DNA of 64,000 bases from NCBI RefSeq assembly GCF_000703045.1, contig NZ_JNLJ01000005.1, forward strand, positions 287,023 through 351,022, in the 5' to 3' direction. Below the pieces are notes generated by a model, which saw only the letters and a program-made list of their open reading frames with translations, was not told the DNA's origin and did no database searches. Made by a program: the position numbers and the translations under genes. Source of the stretch: Persephonella sp. IF05-L8 (GTDB lineage Bacteria; Aquificota; Aquificia; Aquificales; Hydrogenothermaceae). This document shows positions 36,696-45,144 of this stretch, one piece after another (within the stretch, counting starts at the first letter, position 1; every line of letters starts with the position of its first letter).

Positions 36696-36728
36696 TCCTT
36701 TCCCCTGAAAATTTTTTTTAACAATATA

Positions 36729-37544
36729 TTACAGTTTCAGCTTTAAGGCTAATATTGGGTCAACTTTTATATCATTTATATAAACACCAAAGTGCAGATG
36801 GGGTCCTGTTGACCTCCCTGTTGAACCTACTTTTCCAATAATCTGACCACCTTTTACAATCTGTCCTTCTTTGACAGAGATTTTTGACAAGTGGGCATAA
36901 ATGGTATAAAGGCCAAGACCATGGTCAATAATTACTGTATTCCCTGTATAGTAAAGCTCCCTTGCCAATACTACTTTTCCTGTAAGAGATGCAAAAACAG
37001 GTTCACCTCTGGGGGCTTTAAAGTCAGTGCCCCAGTGGATAGATTTTTTTGTATCGTTGATTATCCTTTTTGCTCCAAATGGTGTAGATATCTTCAGGTA
37101 TCTAAGGGGTTTTGTAAAGTGCTTCTCTGTAAATTTTTTAGGAGTATAGGTCTTAAATATTTTTCTTAAAAGTTTGTATTCTTTACGTATTCTTTCCAAA
37201 ACTTTTTTTGTCAGTTTTCTTTTTTTAACATATATTCTTGAAACTCTAAAATATTTATCTTTTATCACTAAATACCGCCGGTAAACCACCTGACCATTTT
37301 TTATAACATCTAAAATAGCTACTCCCTTTGCTTTATAAGGAATTGCAAAAAATGCATTTCTGTCCTTTATTGGAAACTTGAAAGTGCCATTATTTGTTTT
37401 CAGTTCAATATATGAACCTGTTGTATTTTTTAAAATATGAATACTTCCAGGATAAAATGTTGGAGGATATATATCCTCTGCCTTTAATTTCAGGAGAAAA
37501 CCTAAATTTATAAAGACAAACAAAACCATAACAACTGTTCTCAT
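36729..37544 (-). CDS. M23-family (LytM) peptidase, exported
   Basis: This 271-aa protein has an N-terminal signal segment (MRTVVMVLFVFINLGFLLKLKA), a beta-rich region, a basic helical part (residues 90-150) and a C-terminal LytM domain. The zinc ligands are visible in SIHWGTDFKAP (HxxxD), IYAHLSK and GPHLHFGVYI (HxH). It should cut peptidoglycan peptide bridges in the periplasm. The longer open frame to 37754 runs into the divergent nth gene and is not used; ATG 37544 is just before the signal peptide. No ribosome-binding site is present, but TATACT lies 6 bases upstream, which suggests a leaderless message. Confidence 0.87.
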   Translation of the reverse strand: MRTVVMVLFVFINLGFLLKLKAEDIYPPTFYPGSIHILKNTTGSYIELKTNNGTFKFPIKDRNAFFAIPYKAKGVAILDVIKNGQVVYRRYLVIKDKYFRVSRIYVKKRKLTKKVLERIRKEYKLLRKIFKTYTPKKFTEKHFTKPLRYLKISTPFGAKRIINDTKKSIHWGTDFKAPRGEPVFASLTGKVVLARELYYTGNTVIIDHGLGLYTIYAHLSKISVKEGQIVKGGQIIGKVGSTGRSTGPHLHFGVYINDIKVDPILALKLKL

Positions 37545-37566
37545 ACATTTAGTATAATCTTTTTTT

Positions 37567-38226
37567 ATGGACAGCAAAACCTTTATAAAAGTGCTTGATA
37601 TACTGGAAAAGGAATTCCCAAAATGGAATGCTCCTGTCGTATCTCTAATGGCTAAAAGGGAGCACAGAACACCCTTCCAGATTTTAATCTCAACAATAAT
37701 AAGTCTTAGAACAAAAGATGAAGTAACAGCTGAAGCTTCAGAAAGATTGTTCAAACTGGCAGATAACCCTTATGATATGCTCAAGCTATCAGAGGAAGAA
37801 ATCGCTAAAGCAATATATCCGGCAGGGTTTTATAGGAATAAGGCAAAAACAATTAAAAAAATATCCCGTATCCTTGTTGAAAAATATAACGGTCAGGTGC
37901 CTGACAGCCTTGAAGAACTCCTTAAGCTTCCCGGGGTTGGTAGAAAAACGGCAAATCTGGTGCTTGCTCTATCATTTAATAAACCTGCAATATGTGTTGA
38001 TGTCCATGTTCACCGGATTACAAACAGATTGGGCTTTGTAAAAACAAAGACCCCTGAGGAAACAGAGCAGGAGCTTATGAAAAAAGTTCCCAGAGAGTAC
38101 TGGAATAAAATAAATGACCTGCTTGTTGCCTTTGGTCAGACTATATGCAAACCAGTATCCCCTTTTTGCTCTAAATGCCCTGTTTCCCAGTATTGCGAAA
38201 AAGTAGGTGTAGATAGACACAGATAA
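37567..38226 (+). CDS. nth: Endonuclease III
   Basis: This 219-aa DNA glycosylase/AP lyase has the helix-hairpin-helix [13 protein letters not shown] with catalytic Lys, catalytic Asp in [14 protein letters not shown], and the [4Fe-4S] site C-x6-C-x2-C-x5-C in [17 protein letters not shown]. It removes oxidised pyrimidines in base-excision repair. The start ATG 37567 has no ribosome-binding site but a perfect TATAAT (37553-37558) lies 8 bases upstream. That would give a nearly leaderless transcript, overlapping the divergent signal of the M23 gene. Confidence 0.95.
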   Translation: MDSKTFIKVLDILEKEFPKWNAPVVSLMAKREHRTPFQILISTIISLRTKDEVTAEASERLFKLADNPYDMLKLSEEEIAKAIYPAGFYRNKAKTIKKISRILVEKYNGQVPDSLEELLKLPGVGRKTANLVLALSFNKPAICVDVHVHRITNRLGFVKTKTPEETEQELMKKVPREYWNKINDLLVAFGQTICKPVSPFCSKCPVSQYCEKVGVDRHR

Positions 38227-38418
38227 TTATATTTTTTGCTTCATCTCATTAAATCTTTTTAGCACTTCTACCATTTTTCCAGAAGGTGCAAAGGGTTTCA
38301 GTTCTTCTGGTTGTTCAATATCAATCTGCTTTGTATCCTGTTTTTTCTTGCTAAAAAGTCTGTAAAAAAACGCAAATGATGCCGCTGCCGCCAAAATAAA
38401 TGCTGCTAAATCCCTCAT
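38227..38418 (-). CDS. Small single-pass membrane protein, unrecognised
   Basis: I do not recognise this 63-aa protein. A hydrophobic Ala/Phe-rich N-terminal segment (residues 3-20) forms one membrane helix, followed by a Lys-rich stop and a polar cytoplasmic tail ending in a short amphipathic helix (GKMVEVLKRFNEMKQKI). It begins one base after the nadE stop on the same strand, so it is translated from the nadE message. Function cannot be inferred. Confidence 0.6.
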   Translation of the reverse strand: MRDLAAFILAAAASFAFFYRLFSKKKQDTKQIDIEQPEELKPFAPSGKMVEVLKRFNEMKQKI

Positions 38419-38419
38419 C

Positions 38420-40144
38420 TTATATCTCCCTGTATTTATTTGTTATTGGCATTCTTCTGTCTTTACCAAAACCTCTTTTTGTTATTCTTATTCCTATTGG
38501 TGCCTGTCTTCTTTTATACTCATTTCTGTCTATCATTTTTATGACTTTTTCCACACTTTCTTTATCAAATCCAAGTTTTGTTATGTCTTCGGCAGGTAAA
38601 TCCTCTTCTACATAGTAGTAGATTATCTGGTCTAAGATTACATAAGGTAGCAGCTCATCTTCATCCTTCTGGTCTGGTCTAAGCTCTGCTGAAGGTGGTT
38701 TTTCCAGCACTCTTTCTGGGATAACAGGAGATATTGAGTTCCTGTATTGAGCAAGTTCATATACCTTTGTTTTATAAACATCTTTCAGGACAGCAAAGCC
38801 ACCAACCATATCTCCGTAAAGAGTTGCATATCCTACGCTCATCTCTGATTTGTTTCCTGTTGCAATAACAATCCAGCCAAATTTGTTAGATAAAGCCATA
38901 AGTAAATTTCCTCTTATCCTTGCCTGAAGATTTTCTTCTGTAGTATCTGGTTTTTTTCCCTCAAATACAGGGGATAATTCTTCCAGATATTTCTGGAATA
39001 TCTCTGTTATTGGTAATGTGAAAATTTCTATGCCAAGATTTTTAGCCAGTTGCTCTGCATCCTCAATACTCTCTTTAGATGTATACTGGGAAGGCATCAG
39101 CACACCTTTTACATTTTCTTTTCCAAGGGCATCAACGGCAATAGTTGCAGTTAAGGAGCTATCTATTCCTCCACTGAGCCCTATAACTACTTTTTCAAAA
39201 TTATTTTTCTTTATGTAATCCCTTAATCCTGTAACCAGAGCAGAGTAGATTTCCTCTGCCTCTGTCTGTTCCATCTCTATTCTCTGGGGGATAACCTCAA
39301 ACTTGTCCTTGATTTTATAGTCCGTAAAGACTTCTATTACTCTTTCTTCTCTTTTGTATTGTGCCCGTAGGTTTCTTAGCCTGTTGTCTTTAAGCTGTTT
39401 TCTGAAAATTGAATCAAGGTCAATATCGCAATAAACCATATCTTCCTGAAAAGCAAGACCTTTCGCCAGAATTTCTCCTCCTGCACCGACTACAAAGCTA
39501 TTTCCATCAAAAACAAGCTCATCCTGTCCACCTACAAGGTTTACATAAGCAATGGATATCAGATTGTCCCGTGCTCTAACTTTGAGCATATCTTCCCTTT
39601 CTCTGACTTTTCCGATATGATACGGGGAAGCATTTATATTTATAACAAGCTCTGCTCCTTCTATAGCCTGAATATTAATCGGATTTTCCGGATACCAGAT
39701 ATCCTCACAAATAGAAAGACCAATCTTATAGCCTTCAATATTTAACAGAGTTATCTCATTCCCTCTCTGAAAATATCTAACCTCATCAAAAACTCCGTAG
39801 TTTGGTAAAAAGTTTTTGTGATATTTTGTGAGAATTTGACCATTTAGTAATACAGCTGCTGCATTAAATATATCTTCCTGTTTGTCAACAAAACCAACCA
39901 CTGAGATTATATCTTTACTTTCTTTTGCTATTTTTTTTAAAAGCTCAAGATTTTTGTTTATAAAAGCAGGTTTTAGTAATAGGTCTTCAGGGGGATATCC
40001 TGTTATAGCCAGCTCTGGAAAAGCTATTATATCTACTTCATGTTTTTGTGCTTCATGGATTGCATCTATTATTTTTTGGGTATTTCCTTTCAGGTCTCCA
40101 ACAGTAGAATTTATCTGGGCAAGGCATAATCTCAGCTTTTTCAT
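38420..40144 (-). CDS. nadE: Glutamine-dependent NAD+ synthetase
   Basis: This 574-aa enzyme has an N-terminal nitrilase-type glutaminase domain: catalytic Glu in AFPELAITGYPPEDL, Lys in YHKNFLPNYGVF and Cys in LSICEDIWYPEN. The C-terminal synthetase has the PP-loop GLSGGIDSSLTATIAVDALG near residue 310, ATGNKSEMSVGY and the PPSAELRPDQKDEDELLPY motif. It amidates nicotinate adenine dinucleotide to NAD+ with glutamine as nitrogen donor. The length matches the fused bacterial class. GAGG precedes the ATG. Confidence 0.96.
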   Translation of the reverse strand: MKKLRLCLAQINSTVGDLKGNTQKIIDAIHEAQKHEVDIIAFPELAITGYPPEDLLLKPAFINKNLELLKKIAKESKDIISVVGFVDKQEDIFNAAAVLLNGQILTKYHKNFLPNYGVFDEVRYFQRGNEITLLNIEGYKIGLSICEDIWYPENPINIQAIEGAELVININASPYHIGKVREREDMLKVRARDNLISIAYVNLVGGQDELVFDGNSFVVGAGGEILAKGLAFQEDMVYCDIDLDSIFRKQLKDNRLRNLRAQYKREERVIEVFTDYKIKDKFEVIPQRIEMEQTEAEEIYSALVTGLRDYIKKNNFEKVVIGLSGGIDSSLTATIAVDALGKENVKGVLMPSQYTSKESIEDAEQLAKNLGIEIFTLPITEIFQKYLEELSPVFEGKKPDTTEENLQARIRGNLLMALSNKFGWIVIATGNKSEMSVGYATLYGDMVGGFAVLKDVYKTKVYELAQYRNSISPVIPERVLEKPPSAELRPDQKDEDELLPYVILDQIIYYYVEEDLPAEDITKLGFDKESVEKVIKMIDRNEYKRRQAPIGIRITKRGFGKDRRMPITNKYREI

Positions 40145-40245
40145 TGGAAAACCTCATCTTTTTTTTCAATTATATACTATAATTGGATTAACGATAGCTA
40201 TTAAAATTTACGATACTTTAATATAAGACTATTCAAGGATTTCAG

Positions 40246-41466
40246 ATGAAAGAGATATATCTGGGAAGGCAACCTATATTAGATAAGAACTTAAATATCT
40301 TTGGCTATGAACTATTCTTCCGTGACAAAGAAACCAACTATGCAGTCATAAAGGACAGTATTGAAGCCACGGCCCGTGTAATTATGAACATTATGTCTTA
40401 TATGGATTTTAAAGATATCATTAGCAATAAAAGAGGTTTTATCAATGTAACCCCCGAGTTTATAGAAGGAGATTTAATAGAACTTCTTCCAGAAAATAAA
40501 ATAGTTCTTGAGATAGGAAAAATAAAGAGGATAAATAAATTCATTATAGATAGTATCAAAAATGTAAAAAAGAAAGGTTATGAGGTGGCTCTGGATGATA
40601 TAAAAATGTCAGATTTTCTAACACCTCTTTTTGAAATAGTAGATTATGTAAAGCTAAATATCAAAGAGTACTCAGATATAGAACTTAAAGAGGCTGTGGA
40701 ATTTCTGAAAAAATATCCTATAAAACTAATAGCTGTAAAAGTTGAGACAGAAAAGGATTTCCTACTTGCAAAAGAGCTGGGATTTGAGTATTTTCAGGGA
40801 TTTTTCTTTGAAAGACCATCTCTGATTAAAAACAAACAGATATCTTCTTATAAAATAGCTTTAATGAAACTTCTTAAAATGGCTATTTTAGAACAGGATA
40901 TATCTGAGATTGAGGAATTTATAAAAGGATATCCAGACCTTGCCTATAAACTTCTCAGGTTTATCAACTCGCCTTTCTTTTATTTGAGACACAAAATACA
41001 CTCAATAAAACAGGCTTTATCTATACTTGGATATTCCAATATTCAAAAATGGGTTATCTTACAGCTATATGCATCAGAAGGGGGAGATATAAAGTTCAAT
41101 CCCCTACTTGAAAGAGCTGTAATCCGTGGCAAAATGATGGAAATCCTTGTGTCCAGAATAAGCTCAGATATTGCATTTATAGATAAAGCATATATAACAG
41201 GGATGCTATCTTTAATTCATGTTGTTTTAAATAAACCTATGGAAGAAATAGTAGAGGAACTTTATATAGAAAATGATATAAAACATGCTTTAACTAAGCA
41301 CGAAGGAATTCTTGGATACTTGCTAAAAGCTATAGAAAATATAGAGAAGGACAACTTAAATGAAGCAATAGAGTATTTCCATAGAACAGGTCTTGCGATG
41401 GAAGACCTTCTTTCTGCAGAGCTTGAGGCCATAACATATTACGAAAACTTTATGGAAAATCAATAA
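40246..41466 (+). CDS. EAL-HDOD (YuxH-like) signalling protein
   Basis: This 406-aa protein has an N-terminal EAL-type barrel (residues 1-200) and a C-terminal HDOD domain (about 205-395). The EAL motif itself is replaced by GYELFFR, and several metal ligands of active c-di-GMP phosphodiesterases are absent, as in the YuxH family, so it probably does not hydrolyse c-di-GMP. The HDOD part has KLLRFINSPFFYLRHKIHSIKQALSILGY, typical of the family. It is likely a regulatory scaffold. A ribosome-binding site (AAGGA) precedes the ATG. proA begins 42 bases downstream. Confidence 0.85.
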   Translation: MKEIYLGRQPILDKNLNIFGYELFFRDKETNYAVIKDSIEATARVIMNIMSYMDFKDIISNKRGFINVTPEFIEGDLIELLPENKIVLEIGKIKRINKFIIDSIKNVKKKGYEVALDDIKMSDFLTPLFEIVDYVKLNIKEYSDIELKEAVEFLKKYPIKLIAVKVETEKDFLLAKELGFEYFQGFFFERPSLIKNKQISSYKIALMKLLKMAILEQDISEIEEFIKGYPDLAYKLLRFINSPFFYLRHKIHSIKQALSILGYSNIQKWVILQLYASEGGDIKFNPLLERAVIRGKMMEILVSRISSDIAFIDKAYITGMLSLIHVVLNKPMEEIVEELYIENDIKHALTKHEGILGYLLKAIENIEKDNLNEAIEYFHRTGLAMEDLLSAELEAITYYENFMENQ

Positions 41467-41508
41467 TTTCTTATAATTTTAAATAAAATTTTATTTTTGG
41501 AGGGAATA

Positions 41509-42852
41509 ATGAGCCTTGAGATATATGCGGAAAATATTGCTCAGAAAGCAAAAAAATCCCAGAAATTTCTGATGCAGATAAATACAGATATAAAAAATAA
41601 AGCTCTTTTAAGAGCTGCAGAACTCCTTCTTGAAAAAAAAGACATACTCCAGAAAGAAAACCAGAAAGACCTTGAAAAAGCTGAAAAGAAAGGTTATTCC
41701 AAGGCACTACTTGATAGGCTAACTCTCAATGAAAAAAGAATTAATGGAATGATAGATGTTTTAAAAGAAGTAGCTTCCTTACCTGACCCTGTGGGTCAAA
41801 TTATATCCATGTGGACAAGACCTAATGGCCTTAAAGTTGGTAGAATGAGGGTTCCCCTTGGAACAATAATGATAATATACGAAGCAAGGCCAAACGTTAC
41901 TATTGAAGCAGCAGCACTATGTATGAAATCTTCCAATGCAGTTATACTAAAAGGTGGTAGCGAAACTATAAATTCCAACAGGGTTCTGGTTGATATCCTG
42001 AAACAGGCAGCAAGGGAAACAGGTTTTCCAGAAGAAGCTATCCAGTTTGTTGATACAACAGATAGGGAAGTTGTAAATCATCTTCTTGAACTTGACCAGT
42101 ATATAGATGTTGTTATTCCAAGGGGTGGAGAAAGTCTTATAAGAGCAGTGGCAGAAAAGGCAAAAATGCCTGTTATCAAGCATTACAAAGGTGTATGTAA
42201 TCTGTATATAGATAATGAAGCGGATATGGATAAAGCCCTTAATATAGCCTATAATGCAAAAGTTCAAAGACCATCAGTATGTAATGCAATAGAAAATTTA
42301 ATTGTCCACAAGGAGATAGCAGAAAAATTCCTTCCAGAGATTGCCTATTACTATGGAAAAGCCGGTGTGGAAATGAGATGTGATGAGGCTTCTCTATCTA
42401 TCTTAAAAGACCATCCAAAAGCAAAAGATACAGAAATAGTGCCAGCCACAGAAGAAGATTACTATGAAGAATTTTTAGACCTTATAATTGCTGTAAAAGT
42501 GGTTAACAACCTTGATGAAGCTATTGATTTCATACACAAATACGGGTCAAATCATTCAGAAGCCATAGTTACAGAAAATTACACTAAAGGTATGAGATTT
42601 ATAAACGAGGTAGACAGTTCGGCAGTTTATATAAATGCCTCAACCAGATTTACAGACGGTTATGAGTTTGGTCTGGGAGCAGAAATGGGAATTTCCACAG
42701 ACAAAATTCATGCAAGGGGTCCAATGGGTCTTGAAGAGCTTACTATTCCTAAATTTGTGATATTTGGAAATGGGCAGATACGGGATAACTTTGGTATTCC
42801 AAAAGAAGAGGAAAAAATAGAAATAAACAGGGAAGCCTGTGATTTAAGGTGA
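41509..42852 (+). CDS. proA: Gamma-glutamyl phosphate reductase
   Basis: This 447-aa NADPH-dependent enzyme makes glutamate-5-semialdehyde in proline synthesis. Family landmarks are LGTIMIIYEARPNVTIEAAALCMKSSNAVILKGG, IPRGGESLIRAV, and the catalytic Cys in AKVQRPSVCNAIENLIVH. The C-terminus carries GLGAEMGISTDKIHARGPMGLEELT. ATG 41509 has GGAGGG upstream; the frame extends 12 bases earlier without a site. It heads a likely operon with panB and tsaC (spacings of 4 and -8 bases), although these pathways are not linked. Confidence 0.96.
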   Translation: MSLEIYAENIAQKAKKSQKFLMQINTDIKNKALLRAAELLLEKKDILQKENQKDLEKAEKKGYSKALLDRLTLNEKRINGMIDVLKEVASLPDPVGQIISMWTRPNGLKVGRMRVPLGTIMIIYEARPNVTIEAAALCMKSSNAVILKGGSETINSNRVLVDILKQAARETGFPEEAIQFVDTTDREVVNHLLELDQYIDVVIPRGGESLIRAVAEKAKMPVIKHYKGVCNLYIDNEADMDKALNIAYNAKVQRPSVCNAIENLIVHKEIAEKFLPEIAYYYGKAGVEMRCDEASLSILKDHPKAKDTEIVPATEEDYYEEFLDLIIAVKVVNNLDEAIDFIHKYGSNHSEAIVTENYTKGMRFINEVDSSAVYINASTRFTDGYEFGLGAEMGISTDKIHARGPMGLEELTIPKFVIFGNGQIRDNFGIPKEEEKIEINREACDLR

Positions 42853-42856
42853 AAAA

Positions 42857-43648
42857 ATGAAAAGCATAAATGAGTTTATAGAGGCAAAGAAAAACGGCAA
42901 AAAAATAACAATGATTTCAACTTATGAATACTGGTCTGCAAAAATATGTGAAGAAGCAGGAGTGGATTGTATTCTGGTAGGTGATTCTCTTGGCATGGTC
43001 ATTCAGGGGCTTGATACTACTTTACCAGTAACCCTTGAAGATATGATATACCATGCAAAAGCAGTAAGAAGAGGAGCACCTGATACTTTTATTGTGGTTG
43101 ATATGCCATTTTTAACATATCAGGTCAGTCAAGAGGAAGCTGTGAAAAATGCAGGTAGAATAATGAAAGAAACAGGGGCAAATGCTGTCAAGGTTGAAGG
43201 TGGGGAGGAAATAGCACCTCTGGTGGAAAAACTTGTTTCAATTGGTATTCCTGTTATGGGACATCTTGGGCTTACTCCCCAATCTGTTCATGCCCTTGGA
43301 GGTTATAAAGTTCAGGGAAGGACAGAAGAACAAGCAAAAAAAATAATTGCAGATGCCAAAGTTTTAGAACAGGCTGGAGTGTTTTCTATAGTTCTTGAGG
43401 CGGTTCCAGAAAAACTGGCAAAGGAAATCACAGAATTTGTAGAAGTTCCAACAATCGGAATAGGAGCAGGAAAATATACAGACGGACAGGTTCTTGTTTT
43501 CCATGACATGATGGGATTTTTTGATAGAACACCCAAATTTGTTAAAAAATATCTAAATGGAAAAGAGCTGTTTATAAATAGTCTTAAACAGTTTATTTCA
43601 GAAGTAGAAAATCAGCAGTTCCCATCCAAAGAACATACCTATGAGTAA
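42857..43648 (+). CDS. panB: 3-methyl-2-oxobutanoate hydroxymethyltransferase
   Basis: This 263-aa enzyme adds a hydroxymethyl group from methylene-tetrahydrofolate to alpha-ketoisovalerate, the first step of pantothenate synthesis. Motifs seen are TYEYWSAKICEEAGVDCILVGDSLGMV, catalytic/metal residues in VVDMPFLTYQ, VKVEGGEE, MGHLGLTPQSVHALGGYKVQGR and IGIGAGKYTDGQVLVFHDMMG. Length is standard. It starts 4 bases after proA and its end overlaps tsaC by 8 bases. Confidence 0.97.
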   Translation: MKSINEFIEAKKNGKKITMISTYEYWSAKICEEAGVDCILVGDSLGMVIQGLDTTLPVTLEDMIYHAKAVRRGAPDTFIVVDMPFLTYQVSQEEAVKNAGRIMKETGANAVKVEGGEEIAPLVEKLVSIGIPVMGHLGLTPQSVHALGGYKVQGRTEEQAKKIIADAKVLEQAGVFSIVLEAVPEKLAKEITEFVEVPTIGIGAGKYTDGQVLVFHDMMGFFDRTPKFVKKYLNGKELFINSLKQFISEVENQQFPSKEHTYE

Positions 43649-44246
43649 AATATCAAAAAACTTTTCTGAAGCTGTAAAAATAATTAAATCAGGGGGAGTT
43701 GTTGTTGCTCCCACTGACACCCTTTATGGTATTTTGGCAAATGCACTGGACGAAAAAGCTGTTAACAAAGTGTATAAGATTAAGGGTAGAAATCTAAAAA
43801 AACCATTTATTATTCTTATACCTTCAGTTGATTATCTTGCTCTATTTGGAATAAAACCTTCCCTTAAAGAAAAAAAATTACTGGAGAGTAAAGGAATAAC
43901 AGTAGTTATAGATTTACCTGAAGATATACTGGATAAATTTGAGTATCTTCACAGGGGACAAAAAAGTCTGGCATTTAGAATTCCTGATAATGAAGAACTA
44001 CTTAACTTCCTTAAAAAATTGAAATTACCTGTTATAGCCCCAAGTGCAAATCCAGAGGGAGAAAAACCTGCGTCAGATATTCAGGAGGCCATTAGGTATT
44101 TTGGGAATAAAGTTGATATATATATGGATAAAGGCAAACAGGAAGGAAAACCATCAACAATTATAAAAGTGAAAAATGGATTAGAGATATTAAGGGAAGG
44201 CTCAAAAAATATTGAAGAAATAAAAGAAATTTTAAAGGGGCACTAA
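43641..44246 (+). CDS. tsaC: Threonylcarbamoyl-AMP synthase (TsaC/YrdC-Sua5)
   Basis: This 201-aa protein is the YrdC-domain enzyme that makes threonylcarbamoyl-AMP for the t6A modification of tRNAs reading ANN codons. It has the N-terminal KSGGVVVAPTDTLYGILANAL, KIKGRNLKKPFIILI, RIPDNEELL and PVIAPSANPEGEKPASD motifs. It lacks the Sua5 C-terminal domain, so it is the short TsaC type. The stop codon lies in the loop of the terminator at 44237-44260. Confidence 0.94.
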   Translation: MSKISKNFSEAVKIIKSGGVVVAPTDTLYGILANALDEKAVNKVYKIKGRNLKKPFIILIPSVDYLALFGIKPSLKEKKLLESKGITVVIDLPEDILDKFEYLHRGQKSLAFRIPDNEELLNFLKKLKLPVIAPSANPEGEKPASDIQEAIRYFGNKVDIYMDKGKQEGKPSTIIKVKNGLEILREGSKNIEEIKEILKGH

Positions 44247-44260
44247 AGCCCCTATTTTTT
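44237..44260. terminator. Terminator between tsaC and speD
   Basis: GGGGC (44237-44241) pairs with GCCCC (44248-44252) around the tsaC stop codon and is followed by a T-rich tract on the plus strand. The flanking T/A runs may let it work in both directions. Confidence 0.75.
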
Positions 44261-44685
44261 TATATAAGTCTGTTTCTTTGTGCTCCTGTTATTGAAGCAG
44301 CAATTCCAATATCCCTTGGAAACTCTGTTCCTCTATTGGTTGTTCTGATTTCCAGTTTGTCTGTTCCGAAGTATTCTTTTATTATTTCAACAGCTTTATC
44401 CATATCAAATTCTTTGCAGGAGAAAATATCAATAGAAAAGTATTGTTTTTCAGGGAAAGTATGAATACTGATATGACTTTCTGCAATGATTACAAAACCA
44501 GAAACGCCCCAATCCTCAGGTTTATCTCCACCGTCATATTTGAATACGTAAGGTGGCATTATTTTCGTCATCCCTATCTCTTTAGGAAGGTTATCCAGAA
44601 ACTCTGTAATTGCTTCTACACTTGCAAGTGTCTCATAGTTGGCCTCATAGCCATCAACCATTAAATGAGGTCCAAATCCTATCAA
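44260..44685 (-). CDS. speD: S-adenosylmethionine decarboxylase proenzyme
   Basis: This roughly 141-aa protein is a prokaryotic AdoMet decarboxylase. The self-cleavage site is visible in IIAESHISIHTFPE, where the Ser becomes the pyruvoyl group, and IFSCKEFDMDKAV carries the catalytic Cys. It supplies decarboxylated AdoMet for spermidine-type polyamines, important in thermophiles. I chose TTG 44685 because AGGAGG lies 9 bases upstream; the track of codons continues upstream only through the site itself. An agmatine deiminase gene at 60409-61434 belongs to related metabolism. Confidence 0.93.
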   Translation of the reverse strand: MIGFGPHLMVDGYEANYETLASVEAITEFLDNLPKEIGMTKIMPPYVFKYDGGDKPEDWGVSGFVIIAESHISIHTFPEKQYFSIDIFSCKEFDMDKAVEIIKEYFGTDKLEIRTTNRGTEFPRDIGIAASITGAQRNRLI

Positions 44686-44869
44686 TCCATCAATCCTCCT
44701 GAAATTTTTTCTTACCAAAGTATAAAAAATATACCAAATTATCCTCTTTGTAAATAGATTTTTAACACCTGAAAAGGTTTTTCTTTATGACAAAAATCAT
44801 CAACGAATTAGAATATCGGCATAATTTTTCTTATGGTTAATAAAAACTAACTAAAGGAGGTGATAATTG

Positions 44870-45064
44870 ATGACAGTAGCCAAAACTGAAAGGGATATTG
44901 ATATTAGATTTGTAGAAGTTCCATACAAATGCAAATGTGGCTATGAAGGGAAAGAAACAATTCTTGTTTCTAACAATGTTGGTATTTTGGATACCAGATG
45001 CGAAAAGTGTAACAGAAGAATTGTAGAAGCAAGAATTATTGATACCGAAGAAGTTCATAGCTAA
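44870..45064 (+). CDS. Small zinc-ribbon-like protein, unrecognised
   Basis: This 64-aa protein has two Cys pairs, CKCGYEGK (CxC) near residue 21 and CEKC near 46, spaced as in a zinc ribbon, separated by a beta-hairpin. The rest is charged and soluble. The ribosome-binding site AAGGAGGTGA is unusually strong, which suggests high expression. A hairpin at 45071-45094 follows. Nothing in its neighbours (speD divergent, a permease downstream) reveals function; it may bind nucleic acid. Confidence 0.72.
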   Translation: MTVAKTERDIDIRFVEVPYKCKCGYEGKETILVSNNVGILDTRCEKCNRRIVEARIIDTEEVHS

Positions 45065-45070
45065 TCCCTA

Positions 45071-45094
45071 TAAGAAGAGTTTTTCCTCTTCTTA
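45071..45094 (+). terminator. Hairpin after the small zinc-ribbon gene
   Basis: TAAGAAGAG (45071-45079) pairs with CTCTTCTTA (45086-45094); the following sequence is T-rich but interrupted, so it is a moderate terminator. Confidence 0.6.
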
Positions 45095-45144
45095 TCTTCA
45101 TTAATTTTCCTTATAATAATTCATAAATCCCCTTAAGGTGAACT

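Noticed and set aside
37545-37754. Extended N-terminus of the M23 peptidase frame
   Set aside because: It is antisense to the start of nth, and the signal peptide begins at 37544.
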